A stretch of 64,000 nucleotides of DNA from Castellaniella sp. (GCA_019104865.1 JAHRWZ010000059.1:1-64000), one strand, 5' to 3'. Positions 40,932 through 50,921 are shown, numbered from the stretch's first letter. Numbers and translations: made by a program. Notes: generated by a model from the letters alone, not told the origin.

Positions 40932-42719
40932 TTACGAGGCCTCGGCGGCGCGGGACTGCTGCAGTTCCCACATCCGCGCATAACGGCCATCGCGTGCCAG
41001 CAGTGCAGCGTGGGTGCCCTGCTCCACCACCCGGCCGCCCTCCAGCACCAGGATGTGATCCGCATGGACGATGGTGGACAGGCGGTGCGCGATGATCAGC
41101 GTCGTACGCCCCTGGGCGATGCGGTCCAACTGATCCTGGATGGCCCGCTCGGTGCGGGTGTCCAGCGCGCTGGTGGCCTCGTCGAAGACCAGGATGGGGG
41201 GTGATTTCAGCAGGGCCCGGGCAATGGCGACCCGCTGCTTTTCACCGCCCGACAGTTTCAGGCCCCGCTCGCCGACAGGCGTGTCGTAGCCCTGTGGCAG
41301 GGACGCCACGAAATCATGGATGTGGGCGGCACGCGCCGCCTCGATGACTTCGTCCTGCGTGGCACCGGGTCGGCCATAGGCTATGTTGTAGCCGATGGTG
41401 TCGTTGAACAGCACCGTATCCTGCGGCACGATGCCGATATGGGCGCGAACGCTATCTTGCGTATAGTCGTGGATGTCGCGGCCGTTGATGCGCACGGCCC
41501 CGGCGGTGGGGTCATAAAAACGGAACAGCAGGCGCGACAGCGTGGATTTCCCCGCGCCGGACGAACCCACCACGGCCAGCGAGCCGCCCGCAGGCACCGA
41601 AAAGCTGACCTGGTGCAGGATTTGTCGGTCCGCCTGGTAGCCGAAATCCACGGCATCGAAGCTCACGCTGGCCTGATCCGCCTGCAAGACCGTGGCGCCC
41701 GGCCGATCGGCAACTTCCTGGTGATGCCCCAGGAGGTCGAACATGCGTTCCATGTCGGCCAGCGCGTGCTTGATTTCCCGATAGACGAAACCCAGGAAAT
41801 TCAAGGGCGCGTACAGCTGCGTCAGGTACGCGGACACCAGCACCACGTCGCCCACCGTCATCCGGCCCAACACCACGCCACGCGCGGACTGCCACAGCAG
41901 TGCCGTCATGCCGATGGTGATGATCAGGCCCTGCCCCATGTTCAACAGATTCAACGAGACCTGGTTGCGCACCGCCGAATCGACCCAGCCGCGCATATCG
42001 TGATCGTAGCGGCGGCTCTCGTAGGTCTCATTGCCGAAATATTTGACGGTTTCGTAATTCAGCAGGGCGTCGATGGCCTTGCCGTTGGCCTGGCTGTCCA
42101 GCGTGTTCATGGTGCGCCGGTACACCATGCGCCGTTCGGTGACCTTCAGGGTGAACAGCACGTAGGCCGCGATCGTGGCGAGCGTCAGCGCGGCAAAGAT
42201 CCAGTCGTAGCGCCACAGCAGCACCCCGGTCACCATGGCGATCTCCAGCAGCGTGGGCAGGACGTTGAAGACCGTGAAATTGAGCAGAAAGCCGATTCCC
42301 TTCGTGCCACGCTCGATGTCGCGCGTCAGTCCGCCCGTGCGCCGCCCCATGTGAAACCGCAGCGACAGCGCCAGCAGATGGCGGAACACTTGGCTGGCGA
42401 CCTGCTGAATGGAGCCCTGGGTGACCCGTGCGAACAGGGCGTCGCGCAGTTCGCCGAAAACCCCGGTCATCAGGCGCGCCAATCCGTAGCCGGCCAGCGC
42501 GGCCAGGGGGACCGTCAACTGCGTGGCGGGCATCCCCAGCCCATCGATCAGATCCTTCAGGTAGATCGGGGTCGAGACATTGGCCAGCTTGGCCACGAGC
42601 AGACAGGCAAAAGCCAGCGTCACACGGCCGCGAAAGGCCCACACATAGGGCCAGAGGGTCTTCAGAGTCTGCCAGTCGTCGCGTCGCGCGGGGGCCGGGC
42701 CAGTATGGGAAAAACGCAT
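40932..42719 (-). CDS. Atm1/HMT1-type ABC exporter
   Basis: A 595-residue half-transporter with transmembrane domain fused to ATPase. Six membrane helices occupy about residues 25-300. The block VKYFGNETYESRRYDHDM is characteristic of the Atm1/ABCB7 group. The ATPase has Walker A VVGSSGAGKSTLSRL, signature LKLSGGEKQRVAIARALL, Walker B ILVFDEATSALD and switch His in IIAHRLSTI. Relatives export glutathione-linked sulphur or metal conjugates, which fits its place beside the SUF operon. It has its own start region, divergent from the sigma gene. Confidence 0.9.
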   Translation of the reverse strand: MRFSHTGPAPARRDDWQTLKTLWPYVWAFRGRVTLAFACLLVAKLANVSTPIYLKDLIDGLGMPATQLTVPLAALAGYGLARLMTGVFGELRDALFARVTQGSIQQVASQVFRHLLALSLRFHMGRRTGGLTRDIERGTKGIGFLLNFTVFNVLPTLLEIAMVTGVLLWRYDWIFAALTLATIAAYVLFTLKVTERRMVYRRTMNTLDSQANGKAIDALLNYETVKYFGNETYESRRYDHDMRGWVDSAVRNQVSLNLLNMGQGLIITIGMTALLWQSARGVVLGRMTVGDVVLVSAYLTQLYAPLNFLGFVYREIKHALADMERMFDLLGHHQEVADRPGATVLQADQASVSFDAVDFGYQADRQILHQVSFSVPAGGSLAVVGSSGAGKSTLSRLLFRFYDPTAGAVRINGRDIHDYTQDSVRAHIGIVPQDTVLFNDTIGYNIAYGRPGATQDEVIEAARAAHIHDFVASLPQGYDTPVGERGLKLSGGEKQRVAIARALLKSPPILVFDEATSALDTRTERAIQDQLDRIAQGRTTLIIAHRLSTIVHADHILVLEGGRVVEQGTHAALLARDGRYARMWELQQSRAAEAS

Positions 42720-42824
42720 GGAAACGTCCGGAAATCTGGAGTGACAAGCTGCGGAGCCGCGACAGCAGCTGCACGGCGGGCTGCGCATACAATAGAGAGC
42801 ATTGAAGGAAGCCCGGCTGATTGT

Positions 42825-43352
42825 ATGACTGTTTCGGTTTTCGATTACGAAGTGGAACTCGGCGCCTGCGCCGCCGGTGACCGGTCCGCTTTTCACGCCC
42901 TGTATCGCCACGAGGCGCCCGCCATGCGTGCCCTGGCGCTGGCCATGCTGGGAGAGCCCGAACATGCCGATGCCGTTCTGCACGAGACCTTCGTGCTGAT
43001 CTGGCGTAACGCGGCTGGCTACAGCCCGACCATCGGCACCGCCCGCGCCTGGATGTACAGCATCCTGCGCTATCGGGCGCGGGCGCATGCGCGGCATCAC
43101 CAAGAAGCGGGGGACTCGTCTCCGGAAAGCCTGCCGCTGCCGACCCTGACACTGCGCACCGACGCCACCGCCGACACGATACCAGGCGCGCTGGCCGCTC
43201 TGCCCGCCCCCCAGCTCGAAGCACTGCTGCAAGCCTACCTGCACGGCGGTGACCCAGCCCGTATCGCCGCCCTGCTGGACCGTTCCGAACCCGACATCCA
43301 GGCATCCATCGAGGCAAGCCTGAGCCATATCGACGAGGCCGTGCGCGCATGA
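42825..43352 (+). CDS. ECF-type sigma factor with divergent region 4
   Basis: A 175-residue protein. Region 2 is recognisable (FHALYRHEAPAMRALALAML; HADAVLHETFVLIWRNAAGY; TARAWMYSILRYRARAH). Region 4 keeps the frame ALAALPAPQLEALLQAYLHG, but the recognition part reads IAALLDRSEPDIQASIEASL, unlike the usual GTVKSRL-type helix. It overlaps the anti-sigma gene by four bases. It may recognise an unusual -35 or have lost part of its activity. Confidence 0.8.
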   Translation: MTVSVFDYEVELGACAAGDRSAFHALYRHEAPAMRALALAMLGEPEHADAVLHETFVLIWRNAAGYSPTIGTARAWMYSILRYRARAHARHHQEAGDSSPESLPLPTLTLRTDATADTIPGALAALPAPQLEALLQAYLHGGDPARIAALLDRSEPDIQASIEASLSHIDEAVRA

Positions 43353-43822
43353 AATCGCACCGTTCCTATTCCGATCACGAAATTGCGTGCTATGTGCTGG
43401 GGCTGGACATGCCCGATCAGTCCCGGGACATCCAGGCGCGCCTGGCACAGGATGACGCGGCCGCCGCGCGGGCCCTGAAGTGGGAAACGTATTTTCTGGG
43501 CATCGTCGATGCGCTGCAACCAGCCCCGCCGCCCGCCACGGTGATCACCCGGATCCAGGCGACCCTGGGAATGGAAGGCATGCCCATGCCGGAAGAGCCC
43601 CGCCCCGCGCCGGTTCACGCGGCCGAACCTGATACACCATCATCCCCGCAGGAATCCTCGGGCCGCCTGAATGGACACCGCTGGCGGATCGGCCGCCACC
43701 GCATCACCGCCATCGCCGCGGCCTGCGTGGTGGCCGGCCTGCTCGCCCTGGTGATCGGGGCCAATCTGCACCACACGACCAGCAAGGTCGTGCAACAACC
43801 GGTACAGCTGGAAAGTCATTAA
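43349..43822 (+). CDS. Membrane anti-sigma factor (RskA-like)
   Basis: A 157-residue protein. The cytoplasmic N-terminus (YSDHEIACYVLGLDMPDQSR, ALKWETYFLGIVDAL) resembles the anti-sigma domain of RskA-type proteins. A proline-rich linker follows, then one membrane helix (ITAIAAACVVAGLLALVIGA) near residue 125 and a short periplasmic tail of about 20 residues. The tail is unusually short, so signal sensing may need a partner. It is coupled to the sigma gene. Confidence 0.75.
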   Translation: MKSHRSYSDHEIACYVLGLDMPDQSRDIQARLAQDDAAAARALKWETYFLGIVDALQPAPPPATVITRIQATLGMEGMPMPEEPRPAPVHAAEPDTPSSPQESSGRLNGHRWRIGRHRITAIAAACVVAGLLALVIGANLHHTTSKVVQQPVQLESH

Positions 43823-43895
43823 AAATGCAGGGCTGCCCCAAGAGCGGCCCCGCATCGGAAAAACGCGCCCGCGGCATCAGCCCGGCGACGCTGGA

Positions 43896-44318
43896 TCAAA
43901 GATCGCGCAAACCCGCCGCCTGATTGGGCACGTCGGCGGCGCCCAACGCCCGGCCCAGGCGCTCGCGGATGCCCTGCAGTTCGGCTCGCAGGGACTGCAA
44001 TTCGGCCCCGGTCAGGCGCACGGCGGCGTCCTGATCATGCGGCACGTCGGCACCCTCGCCCAAGCGGTTGCGGGCGCCGGCGATGGTAAAACCCTGTTCG
44101 TACAACAGATCGCGGATGCGGCGCACCAGCAGCACCTCGTGGTGCTGGTAATACCGCCGATTACCCCGGCGCTTGACGGGCTTGAGCTGCGCGAATTCCT
44201 GTTCCCAGTAGCGCAGGATGTGTGGCTTGACGCCGCACAGTTCGCTGACCTCGCCGATGGTGAAGTAGCGTTTGGCGGGAATGGGCGGCAACGCCGAAGA
44301 AGACGCGGCCGGTGTCAT
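43896..44318 (-). CDS. MerR-family regulator
   Basis: A 140-residue protein. The MerR helix-turn-helix and wing are clear ([60 protein letters not shown]). The C-terminus is a helix without metal-binding cysteines. A MerR gene of this kind commonly follows ihfA in proteobacteria; its ligand is unknown. Its start overlaps the ihfA stop. Confidence 0.88.
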   Translation of the reverse strand: MTPAASSSALPPIPAKRYFTIGEVSELCGVKPHILRYWEQEFAQLKPVKRRGNRRYYQHHEVLLVRRIRDLLYEQGFTIAGARNRLGEGADVPHDQDAAVRLTGAELQSLRAELQGIRERLGRALGAADVPNQAAGLRDL

Positions 44319-44629
44319 GCGGGTTCTCCGGTCGTCACGATGCCATCCTTGAGTTTCTGGCTGGCATGAAAGGTCACCACCCGGCGGGCCGAGATGGGAA
44401 TGACCTCGCCCGTCTTCGGGTTACGCCCGGGGCGCGGCGGTTTATTGCGCACCTGAAAACTGCCGAATCCCGAAAGTTTGACCTCGACCCCCTGAACCAG
44501 GGCATCGCGGACTTCGGAAAAGAACGTATCCACCACGTCCTTGGCTTCCCGTTTGTTCAGACCCACGCGCTCGAACAGCAGTTCGGCCAAGTGGGCTTTG
44601 GTCAGCGTCCGATCCGTATTCACCCGCAA
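44315..44629 (-). CDS. ihfA: Integration host factor alpha subunit
   Basis: A 104-residue DNA-bending protein. The family blocks [60 protein letters not shown] and the DNA-inserting Pro in RPGRNPKTG are all present. It is the gene after pheT, the conserved arrangement. IHF is also relevant here because Rha-type phage proteins are tied to IHF status. Confidence 0.95.
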   Translation of the reverse strand: MRVNTDRTLTKAHLAELLFERVGLNKREAKDVVDTFFSEVRDALVQGVEVKLSGFGSFQVRNKPPRPGRNPKTGEVIPISARRVVTFHASQKLKDGIVTTGEPA

Positions 44630-44634
44630 ATCTC

Positions 44635-47040
44635 CTATGTACGCAACCGGGCCCCATGCGCCTGGGACAGAGCCTCGGTCAGACGTTGCATGCAGTATTC
44701 GATCTGGCGCTCGTCGAGCGTCGCATCCTGCCCCTGGAACCAGAAACGCAAGGCCAGGCTACGTTGTTCCGCGGAAGACGCATCGCGCCAAATGTCGAAC
44801 AGTTTAATGTCTTTGACGACCGCGAGTGCGGCATCGGCCGCGATCTGGTGTTCAAGTGTATCAAGCAGGGCCTGCCATGGCAGCCGGGCATCGACCCAGA
44901 TCGCCAGATCGCGCACCACGACCGGCTGCCTGGACAGATCGGCCGACTGCGGAAAGACGCGTTCGGACACGGCGTCGGCATCCAGTTCGAAGACCACCGG
45001 GGCATGCGCCAGATCCAACGCCTGCGCCCAGCGCGGGTGAACTTCGCCCAGCCACCCGATCGGCCGCCCGTCCAGCAGCAGCCGGGCGCTGCGCCCGGGA
45101 TGCAGTGCGGGATGGCTGGCGGCCTCGCAGCGCAACCCGGCGGCGCGGGCCCCCAGCAGGGATTCGAGATCGCGCTTCATGTCGAAGAAATCGACGGGCC
45201 GCACGGCTTCACCCCACTGTTCGGGCAGGGCCGGCCCCCAGGCCGCGGCTGCCAGATGGGTGGGCTGCGCCACACCGGCCACGGACAGATCGCCGTCGGC
45301 TACGGATGCGTCCCGCGCAAAGACACGGCCCAGTTCGAACACGCGGACCCGGGTCTGGCGGTGCTTGGCGTTGTGCGCGATGTTGGCGAGCAGCCCGCCG
45401 ATCAGCCCGGAGCGCATCACCGCCAGTTGGCTGGCGATCGGATTGAGCAGCCGGATCGGCTGTTCATTGCCGCAATAGTCGCGTTCCCAGGCTTCCTCGA
45501 CGAAGGAAAAATTGATGACCTCCTGGTAATCCAGCGCCGCCATGGACGCGCGCATGGCATGCGGACCGTACAGGGTTTCGGGCTGGGCCCGCATGCGGGC
45601 CGGCGCGACTGGCGGCAGGTCGGGGATCCGGTCGAAGCCGTAAATGCGGGCGACCTCCTCGATCAGGTCTTCTTCGAGGTTCAGGTCGAAACGGGCCGCC
45701 GGCGGGGTCACCAGGAAGTCCTCTCCGTGGTGTGCGAATTCGAACCCCAGGCTCGCGAAGATGCCGGTGATCTGCTCGGCCGACAAGTCGATCCCCAGCA
45801 CACGCACGCAGCGCGACAGGCGCATGCGCACGGGGGCGCGGGACGGCAGCCGGAGGATCTGGTCATCCAGGGGGCCCGCCTGCCCGCCGCAGATATCCAG
45901 GATCAGCTGCGTCATGATATCCAGATGCGCAGGAATGGTGGAAAAATCCACGCCCCGCTCGAAGCGGTGTCCGGCTTCGGACGTGAGTTTGAAGCGGCGC
46001 GTCAGGCCCATGATGGCCTCGGGCCACCAGAATGCCGCTTCCAGATAGACGTCCGTGGTGTCCAGCGTAACAGCCGAGGCGTTGCCCCCCATGACGCCGG
46101 CCAGGCTTTCCAGGGCCTGATCGGTGGCGACGACGCCCACATCGGGCGCCAGCGCGACGGTCTGGCCATTGAGCAATTCCAGCTGCTCGCCCTCGCGCGC
46201 CCAGCGCACGGTCAGGCCGCCCTGAATGCGCCGCAGATCGAACACATGGGTCGGCCGGCCCAATTCCAGCATGACGTAGTTGGAAATATCGACCAGCGCC
46301 GACACGCAACGCTGGCCCGCTCGTTCCAGGCGGGATTTCATCCAGTCGGGCGTGGCGGCACGGGCATTCACGCCGCGCACGACCCGGCCCGCGAAGCGGC
46401 CGCACAGGTCCGGCGCCTGAACCTGAACCGGCAGACGGTCCTGGATCGTCACCGGCACGGCGGGGACTTCGGGCGCGCGCAGCGCGCAACCCGTCAGGGC
46501 GGCGACTTCCCGCGCCACGCCCAGGATGGACAGGCAGTCCGCCCGGTTGGGGGTGAGCTTCAGGGTGAAGATCGTATCGTCCAGATCCAGGGCGGCCCGG
46601 ATATCGGTGCCCGGGGTCAGGTCGGCGGGCAATTCCAGCAAACCGGAATGATCCTGGGACAGCCCCAGCTCGCGCGCCGAGCACAGCATGCCGCAGGACT
46701 CGACCCCGCGCATCTTGACCGGCCCGATCTTCATGCCGCCAGGCAGTTCGGCACCGACGCGTGCGAGCGGCACCACGAGGCCAGCAGCGGCGTTGGGCGC
46801 GCCGCAGACGATCTGCAGCGCGGAGCCAGTGCCGTCATCGACCTGGCAAACACGCAGTTTGTCGGCGTTGGGATGGGGTTCGGCGGACACGATGCGCGCC
46901 ACGACCACGCCCGCGAACGGCGGCGCGTAGGGATCGGCGTCCTCGACCTCCAGGCCGGCCATGGTCAGCCGGTGGGACAGGGCTTCGCTGTCGATGTCGG
47001 GATTGGCCCAGGCACGCAGCCATGATTCTGGAAATTGCAT
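44635..47040 (-). CDS. pheT: Phenylalanyl-tRNA synthetase beta subunit
   Basis: An 801-residue protein of normal length. It has an N-terminal tRNA-binding domain ([20 protein letters not shown]), the B3/B4 editing region ([20 protein letters not shown]), a B5 domain, a synthetase-like core ([20 protein letters not shown]) and a C-terminal anticodon-binding FDX-ACB domain ([20 protein letters not shown]). The start at 47040 gives the usual [11 protein letters not shown]. It forms the alpha2-beta2 enzyme with PheS. Confidence 0.96.
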   Translation of the reverse strand: MQFPESWLRAWANPDIDSEALSHRLTMAGLEVEDADPYAPPFAGVVVARIVSAEPHPNADKLRVCQVDDGTGSALQIVCGAPNAAAGLVVPLARVGAELPGGMKIGPVKMRGVESCGMLCSARELGLSQDHSGLLELPADLTPGTDIRAALDLDDTIFTLKLTPNRADCLSILGVAREVAALTGCALRAPEVPAVPVTIQDRLPVQVQAPDLCGRFAGRVVRGVNARAATPDWMKSRLERAGQRCVSALVDISNYVMLELGRPTHVFDLRRIQGGLTVRWAREGEQLELLNGQTVALAPDVGVVATDQALESLAGVMGGNASAVTLDTTDVYLEAAFWWPEAIMGLTRRFKLTSEAGHRFERGVDFSTIPAHLDIMTQLILDICGGQAGPLDDQILRLPSRAPVRMRLSRCVRVLGIDLSAEQITGIFASLGFEFAHHGEDFLVTPPAARFDLNLEEDLIEEVARIYGFDRIPDLPPVAPARMRAQPETLYGPHAMRASMAALDYQEVINFSFVEEAWERDYCGNEQPIRLLNPIASQLAVMRSGLIGGLLANIAHNAKHRQTRVRVFELGRVFARDASVADGDLSVAGVAQPTHLAAAAWGPALPEQWGEAVRPVDFFDMKRDLESLLGARAAGLRCEAASHPALHPGRSARLLLDGRPIGWLGEVHPRWAQALDLAHAPVVFELDADAVSERVFPQSADLSRQPVVVRDLAIWVDARLPWQALLDTLEHQIAADAALAVVKDIKLFDIWRDASSAEQRSLALRFWFQGQDATLDERQIEYCMQRLTEALSQAHGARLRT

Positions 47041-47065
47041 GATTCGGATTCCGTATCGCGAGAGC

Positions 47066-48088
47066 CTAGACGTTGAACTGACGCAGGAAGCGCAGGTCGC
47101 CCTCGAAGAACTGGCGCAGGTCGTTGACGCCATAGCGCAGCATGGTCAGGCGCTCGAGACCCGAGCCGAAGGCAAAGCCGATGTAGCGTTCCGGATCCAG
47201 GCCGAAATTGCGCACGACTTGGGGATGGACCTGCCCGGAGCCGGAGATTTCCAGCCAGCGGCCCTGGTTCGGCCCCGAGGTGAACATCATGTCGATCTCG
47301 GCCGACGGTTCCGTGAACGGGAAGAAGGACGGACGAAAGCGCAGCGTCAGGTCATCGGTTTCGAAGAAGGCACGCAGGAAATTGGTGTAGACGCCCTTCA
47401 GGTCGGCAAAGGAGATGTCCTCGGCGATCCAGAGGCCTTCGACCTGATGAAACATGGGCGAATGGGTGGCGTCACTGTCCACGCGGTAAGTGCGCCCCGG
47501 GGCGATCACCTTGATGGGCGGGGTGTTCATGCGCGCGTAGCGCACCTGCATGGGGCTGGTGTGCGTGCGCAGCACCAGCGGCAGCCCGCCTGCATCCTGC
47601 ATGTCCACGTAGAACGTGTCCTGCATGGAACGCGCCGGATGGTTTTCCGGATTGTTCAGGGCGGTGAAGTTGGTCCAATCGTTCTCGATCTCGGGGCCGT
47701 CGGCCACGTCGAAACCGATCGACCGGAAAATCTGCTCGACGCGCTGCCAGGTGCGGATCACCGGGTGGATGCCGCCCGTGCCACGCCCGCGACCCGGCAA
47801 GGTCACGTCGATGGTTTCCGCAGCCAGTCGCTGATTCAGCACGGCCTGCGCCATTTCGGCGCGGCGCGCGTTCAGCAGGGCTTCGACCTGCTGCTTGGCT
47901 TCGTTGATCAGCGCCCCCCGGGTGCGCTTTTCCTCGCCCTGCAGGCCGGCGAGCCCCTTGAGCAGCGCGGTCAGCGACCCCTGCTTGCCCAGGAATGCGG
48001 CTTTTTCATTTTCCAGCGTCGCCGCGTCCCGCGCTTGTGCGAAACGATCCCGGGCCTGGGCGATCAGCTCGTCGAGCGTCGTGTTCAT
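47066..48088 (-). CDS. pheS: Phenylalanyl-tRNA synthetase alpha subunit
   Basis: A 340-residue catalytic subunit. It has an N-terminal coiled coil ([20 protein letters not shown]), then class II motifs: [56 protein letters not shown] and [19 protein letters not shown]. The start at 48088 follows GGAAGAAAC; TTG at 48100 is unlikely. A terminator-like hairpin lies just upstream. Confidence 0.96.
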   Translation of the reverse strand: MNTTLDELIAQARDRFAQARDAATLENEKAAFLGKQGSLTALLKGLAGLQGEEKRTRGALINEAKQQVEALLNARRAEMAQAVLNQRLAAETIDVTLPGRGRGTGGIHPVIRTWQRVEQIFRSIGFDVADGPEIENDWTNFTALNNPENHPARSMQDTFYVDMQDAGGLPLVLRTHTSPMQVRYARMNTPPIKVIAPGRTYRVDSDATHSPMFHQVEGLWIAEDISFADLKGVYTNFLRAFFETDDLTLRFRPSFFPFTEPSAEIDMMFTSGPNQGRWLEISGSGQVHPQVVRNFGLDPERYIGFAFGSGLERLTMLRYGVNDLRQFFEGDLRFLRQFNV

Positions 48089-48098
48089 AGTTTCTTCC

Positions 48099-48134
48099 AA
48101 AACGCAAACGGAGCCCGAACGAGCTCCGTTTGCG
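48099..48134 (-). terminator. Terminator or attenuator between rplT and pheS
   Basis: On the minus strand CGCAAACGGAGC (48134-48123) pairs perfectly with GCTCCGTTTGCG (48114-48103) around an eight-base loop and is followed by TTTT. It ends about ten bases before the pheS start, so it must be passed for pheS-pheT expression from the ribosomal-protein promoter. Confidence 0.75.
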
Positions 48135-48166
48135 ATGAAACAGAATCGAAAACGAAACTGGTTCGG

Positions 48167-48526
48167 TCAGACTGCCAGTGCGGATTTCGCCTGGGCCACA
48201 ATGGCGGCAAAGCCGGCCTTGTCGCGCACGGCCATGTCGGCCAGGACCTTGCGATCCAGTTCGATCGAGGCCTTCTTCAGACCGGCGATGAACACGCTGT
48301 AGGTCACGCCGAGTTCACGGCAGCCCGCATTGATGCGGGTGATCCACAGGGCGCGGAAGGTGCGCTTTTTATTGCGGCGATCGCGGTAAGCGTACTGGCC
48401 GGCACGCATGACCGCCTGTTTGGCGACCCGGAAGACATTACCGCGGCGACCACGGTAGCCCTTGGCGGCCTTGATGACTTTTTTATGGCGTGCACGAGCT
48501 GTGACGCCGCGTTTGACGCGAGGCAT
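48167..48526 (-). CDS. rplT: Ribosomal protein L20
   Basis: A 119-residue ribosomal protein of normal length. The blocks [60 protein letters not shown] and [20 protein letters not shown] are diagnostic. L20 also represses translation of its own operon by binding the mRNA leader. It lies 13 bases after rpmI. Confidence 0.98.
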   Translation of the reverse strand: MPRVKRGVTARARHKKVIKAAKGYRGRRGNVFRVAKQAVMRAGQYAYRDRRNKKRTFRALWITRINAGCRELGVTYSVFIAGLKKASIELDRKVLADMAVRDKAGFAAIVAQAKSALAV

Positions 48527-48539
48527 GAGAGATCTCCGA

Positions 48540-48737
48540 TCAGGCGAAAGGCAACATCGCCTTCACGGAGGCAACGTTCGTTTCATGGACAGCAGCCGAA
48601 CCACGCAGCTGACGCTTGTTCTTCGTGGTTTTCTTGGTCAGGATATGACGCTTGAAAGCCTGGCCGCGCTTGATGGAACCACTGCCGCGCACCTTAAAGC
48701 GCTTGGAGGCGCCTTTTTTGCTCTTCATCTTGGGCAT
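48540..48737 (-). CDS. rpmI: Ribosomal protein L35
   Basis: A 65-residue basic ribosomal protein ([20 protein letters not shown] ... [17 protein letters not shown]). The start at 48737 gives the universal MPKMK beginning. It is first in the operon here; in most related genomes infC precedes it directly, but infC is about 11 kb away in this window. Confidence 0.97.
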   Translation of the reverse strand: MPKMKSKKGASKRFKVRGSGSIKRGQAFKRHILTKKTTKNKRQLRGSAAVHETNVASVKAMLPFA

Positions 48738-48935
48738 GACGATTACTCTGTTGGCTTGGCGAATCCAGGTGGCCCGACAGACCGGACGCTTGGATGACCT
48801 GCAATTCGCAAACATGATGAACCCGACATGCGCAACCAGCATGACCGGGCCTTTTTCCACGACCCCAAAAAATTTCGAACACAAACCCCGATCGGTTGTG
48901 CACGAATTTGATTTGGGTACCCGGAAAAGCCCTTG

Positions 48936-48965
48936 ATTATAGGATGATTTATTCGGTTTTGTCGA
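48936..48965 (-). promoter_or_regulatory. Promoter of the rpmI-rplT-pheST operon
   Basis: On the minus strand TCGACA (48965-48960), 18 bases, then TATAAT (48941-48936). It overlaps the end of ubiK and gives a leader of about 190 bases before rpmI. The leader contains GC-rich palindromes (for example GGGTACCC) and T-rich stretches and could hold the L20 control site. Confidence 0.75.
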
Positions 48966-49197
48966 ACTGTTGTTCCAGTGCGTGTACCCGGGCCTCCAGG
49001 GAATCGACCCGTTCCAGCGCGCGCGCCAGCAGATCGGCCTGCACGTCGAACTCTTCGCGAGTGATCAGATCCATACGGGCAAAGGTCTGCGTCATGAGTG
49101 CCTTCATGTTGCGCTCGATGTCGGCGGCGGGCGTTTTGGCCAGCAAATCCGACATGTTCTTCTGGAAATCCTCGAACCACTGATTGGGGGCGATCAT
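48949..49197 (-). CDS. ubiK: UbiK, ubiquinone biosynthesis accessory factor
   Basis: An 82-residue protein ([20 protein letters not shown] ... [19 protein letters not shown]) with an amphipathic first half and a C-terminal coiled coil, the layout of the BMFP/UbiK (YqiC) family that supports ubiquinone synthesis at the membrane. A strong AGGAGG precedes the start. It follows comM on the same strand. Confidence 0.85.
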   Translation of the reverse strand: MIAPNQWFEDFQKNMSDLLAKTPAADIERNMKALMTQTFARMDLITREEFDVQADLLARALERVDSLEARVHALEQQFDKTE

Positions 49198-49225
49198 CGC
49201 AGCCTCCTGAATGGAAAGCTTCATT

Positions 49226-50770
49226 TTACCTGCCTGGACGCGGTGCCCCCGCGTCCGGGCGGAACTGAATCGCCTCCGCCAGCTGCGCCACGCCGATCCC
49301 CGGCGTGCCCTGCAAGTCCGCCAGGGTCCGAGCCACCCGCAGGATGCGCTGCGTGGCACGCGCCGACCACCCCCAGGCCTCGACGGTCCTGGCCAGCAGC
49401 GCCCTCCCTGGCGCATCCAGAGCCCCATGGGCCACCAGCCCTGGCGCATCCAGCCGGGCATTCAGGCTGCCCTGGCGATCCAGCTGGACCCGATGCGCCG
49501 CCTGCACCCGGGTGCGGATCGCCACAGACGATTCGCCCGCCGGCGCTTCATGCCAGGTGCCTTCGATGGCCAAATTCACATGCAGGTCGATGCGGTCCAG
49601 CAACGGCCCGGACACCTGTGCGCGATACCGCGCAATCCGTTCCTGGGGGCAGCGGCAGGACTGGCGGGGATGGCCCAGCCAGCCGCAGGGACAGGGATTC
49701 ATGGCCGCGACCAACTGAAAGCGCGCCGGAAAATGGCAGCTGCCCGCCGCCCGTGCGACGGTGACGGTGCCCGTCTCCAGCGGCTCACGCAGGGCCTCCA
49801 GCGGCTCACGCAGGGCCTCCAGCGCGCGGCGGTCGAATTCGGGCAGCTCATCCAGGAACAGCACACCGTGATGAGCCAGACTGATTTCGCCTGGCCGGGG
49901 ATGCGCGCCGCCTCCCACCAGCGCCGGCATGGACGCGCCATGGTGTGGAGCCCTGAATGGCGGCTGCGCCGGCAAGGCGCGCAGAGGACTCACCAGCCCC
50001 TGCACGGCCGCCACCTCCAGCGCCTGCCACCGCGAGAGCGGCGGCAAAAGCCCCGGCATCCGCTGGGCCAGCATACTCTTGCCCACCCCGGGCGGCCCCG
50101 TCATGATCAGACTGTGGCCGCCGGCGGCGGCGATCTCCAGGGCGCGACGCGCCGCCGCCTGGCCGCGCACGTCGGCCATGCAGGGTACCGGCCCGGAAGC
50201 AGCACCCAGGGTCGCAGGCTCGGCGGGCGGCAAAGGCTCGAGCCCCGCGAAATGCGCCACGACCTGGTCCAGACCGGATGCGGCCAGCACCCGCAGGCCG
50301 GGCACCAGGGCAGCGATGCCCGCTGCGGGCGGCGCCATGATCAGGGTCGCGTCCGGGTCGTCCCGCGCAACCGCCAGCGCGATTGCGAGGGCCGAATCGG
50401 CCGGCACCAGCGCACCCGTCAAGGACAGTTCGCCCGCCAGCACGTAATGCCGCACGTCGGGGCTGCGCCCCTGCGCATCGGCCACCTGCCCCGACGCCAG
50501 CAACACGCCCAGAGCGATCGGCAAGTCGAAACGCCCGGACTCCTTGGGCAGATCAGCAGGCGCGAGGTTCGCCGTGATCCGCCCTGCAGGAAATTCAAAG
50601 CCACAGCTGAGGATCGCGGAACGCACCCGCTCGCGGCTTTCGCGCACCCCCGCGCCGGGCAGACCCACCAGGGAAAACGTCGGCAGTCCGGACCCGACGT
50701 GCACCTCGACCTGGACAGGCCGGGCCTGCAAGCCGAAGAGCGCCCGGCTGGCCAGCACCGCAAGCGACAT
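49226..50770 (-). CDS. comM: ComM (YifB) Mg-chelatase-like AAA+ helicase
   Basis: A 514-residue protein needed for branch migration in natural transformation. It has an N-terminal Lon-like domain (FSLVGLPGAGVRESRERVRS), Walker A MTGPPGVGKSMLAQRM, Walker B LFLDELPEFDRRALEAL, a MNPCPCG block with following cysteines and the C-terminal SARATQRILRVARTLADL. A 21-base tandem duplication (49775-49816) repeats the heptapeptide EALREPL right after the Walker B region, where relatives have one copy. This may alter ATPase activity. The start at 50770 follows GGAGG. Confidence 0.93.
   Translation of the reverse strand: MSLAVLASRALFGLQARPVQVEVHVGSGLPTFSLVGLPGAGVRESRERVRSAILSCGFEFPAGRITANLAPADLPKESGRFDLPIALGVLLASGQVADAQGRSPDVRHYVLAGELSLTGALVPADSALAIALAVARDDPDATLIMAPPAAGIAALVPGLRVLAASGLDQVVAHFAGLEPLPPAEPATLGAASGPVPCMADVRGQAAARRALEIAAAGGHSLIMTGPPGVGKSMLAQRMPGLLPPLSRWQALEVAAVQGLVSPLRALPAQPPFRAPHHGASMPALVGGGAHPRPGEISLAHHGVLFLDELPEFDRRALEALREPLEALREPLETGTVTVARAAGSCHFPARFQLVAAMNPCPCGWLGHPRQSCRCPQERIARYRAQVSGPLLDRIDLHVNLAIEGTWHEAPAGESSVAIRTRVQAAHRVQLDRQGSLNARLDAPGLVAHGALDAPGRALLARTVEAWGWSARATQRILRVARTLADLQGTPGIGVAQLAEAIQFRPDAGAPRPGR
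49775..49816. repeat. 21-base tandem duplication in comM
   Basis: CTCCAGCGGCTCACGCAGGGC occurs twice in direct, abutting copies (49775-49795, 49796-49816) and a partial third copy CTCCAGC follows. The frame is kept and seven residues are added. Confidence 0.9.
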
Positions 50771-50921
50771 GACGCCTCCCCGCATCCAAACCGTTGACGC
50801 ACTATAGGCCGCGCCTGGGACCCTTCGGAGCTCGGAAGGATGAAATTGTCCTGGAAACCAGGCGCCGGCATCCGGCCATGCGAAGCGGGTTGGCTATGGC
50901 GGGCGGCCATGGGGCGGATAC

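Noticed and set aside
43823-43895. A terminator between the anti-sigma and merR genes
   Set aside because: The inverted repeat around 43825-43855 is imperfect and has no T-run on either strand, so it is too weak to list.
48135-48166. A pheM-type leader peptide before pheS
   Set aside because: The Phe-codon run is in frame with rplT and pheS but no ATG, GTG or TTG lies between the rplT stop and the Phe codons, and no stop follows before pheS. Only the hairpin is reported as a feature.
48738-48884. An N-terminal extension of ribosomal protein L35
   Set aside because: The frame is open upstream of rpmI, but the universal MPKMK start is at 48737 and the extension has no conserved content.
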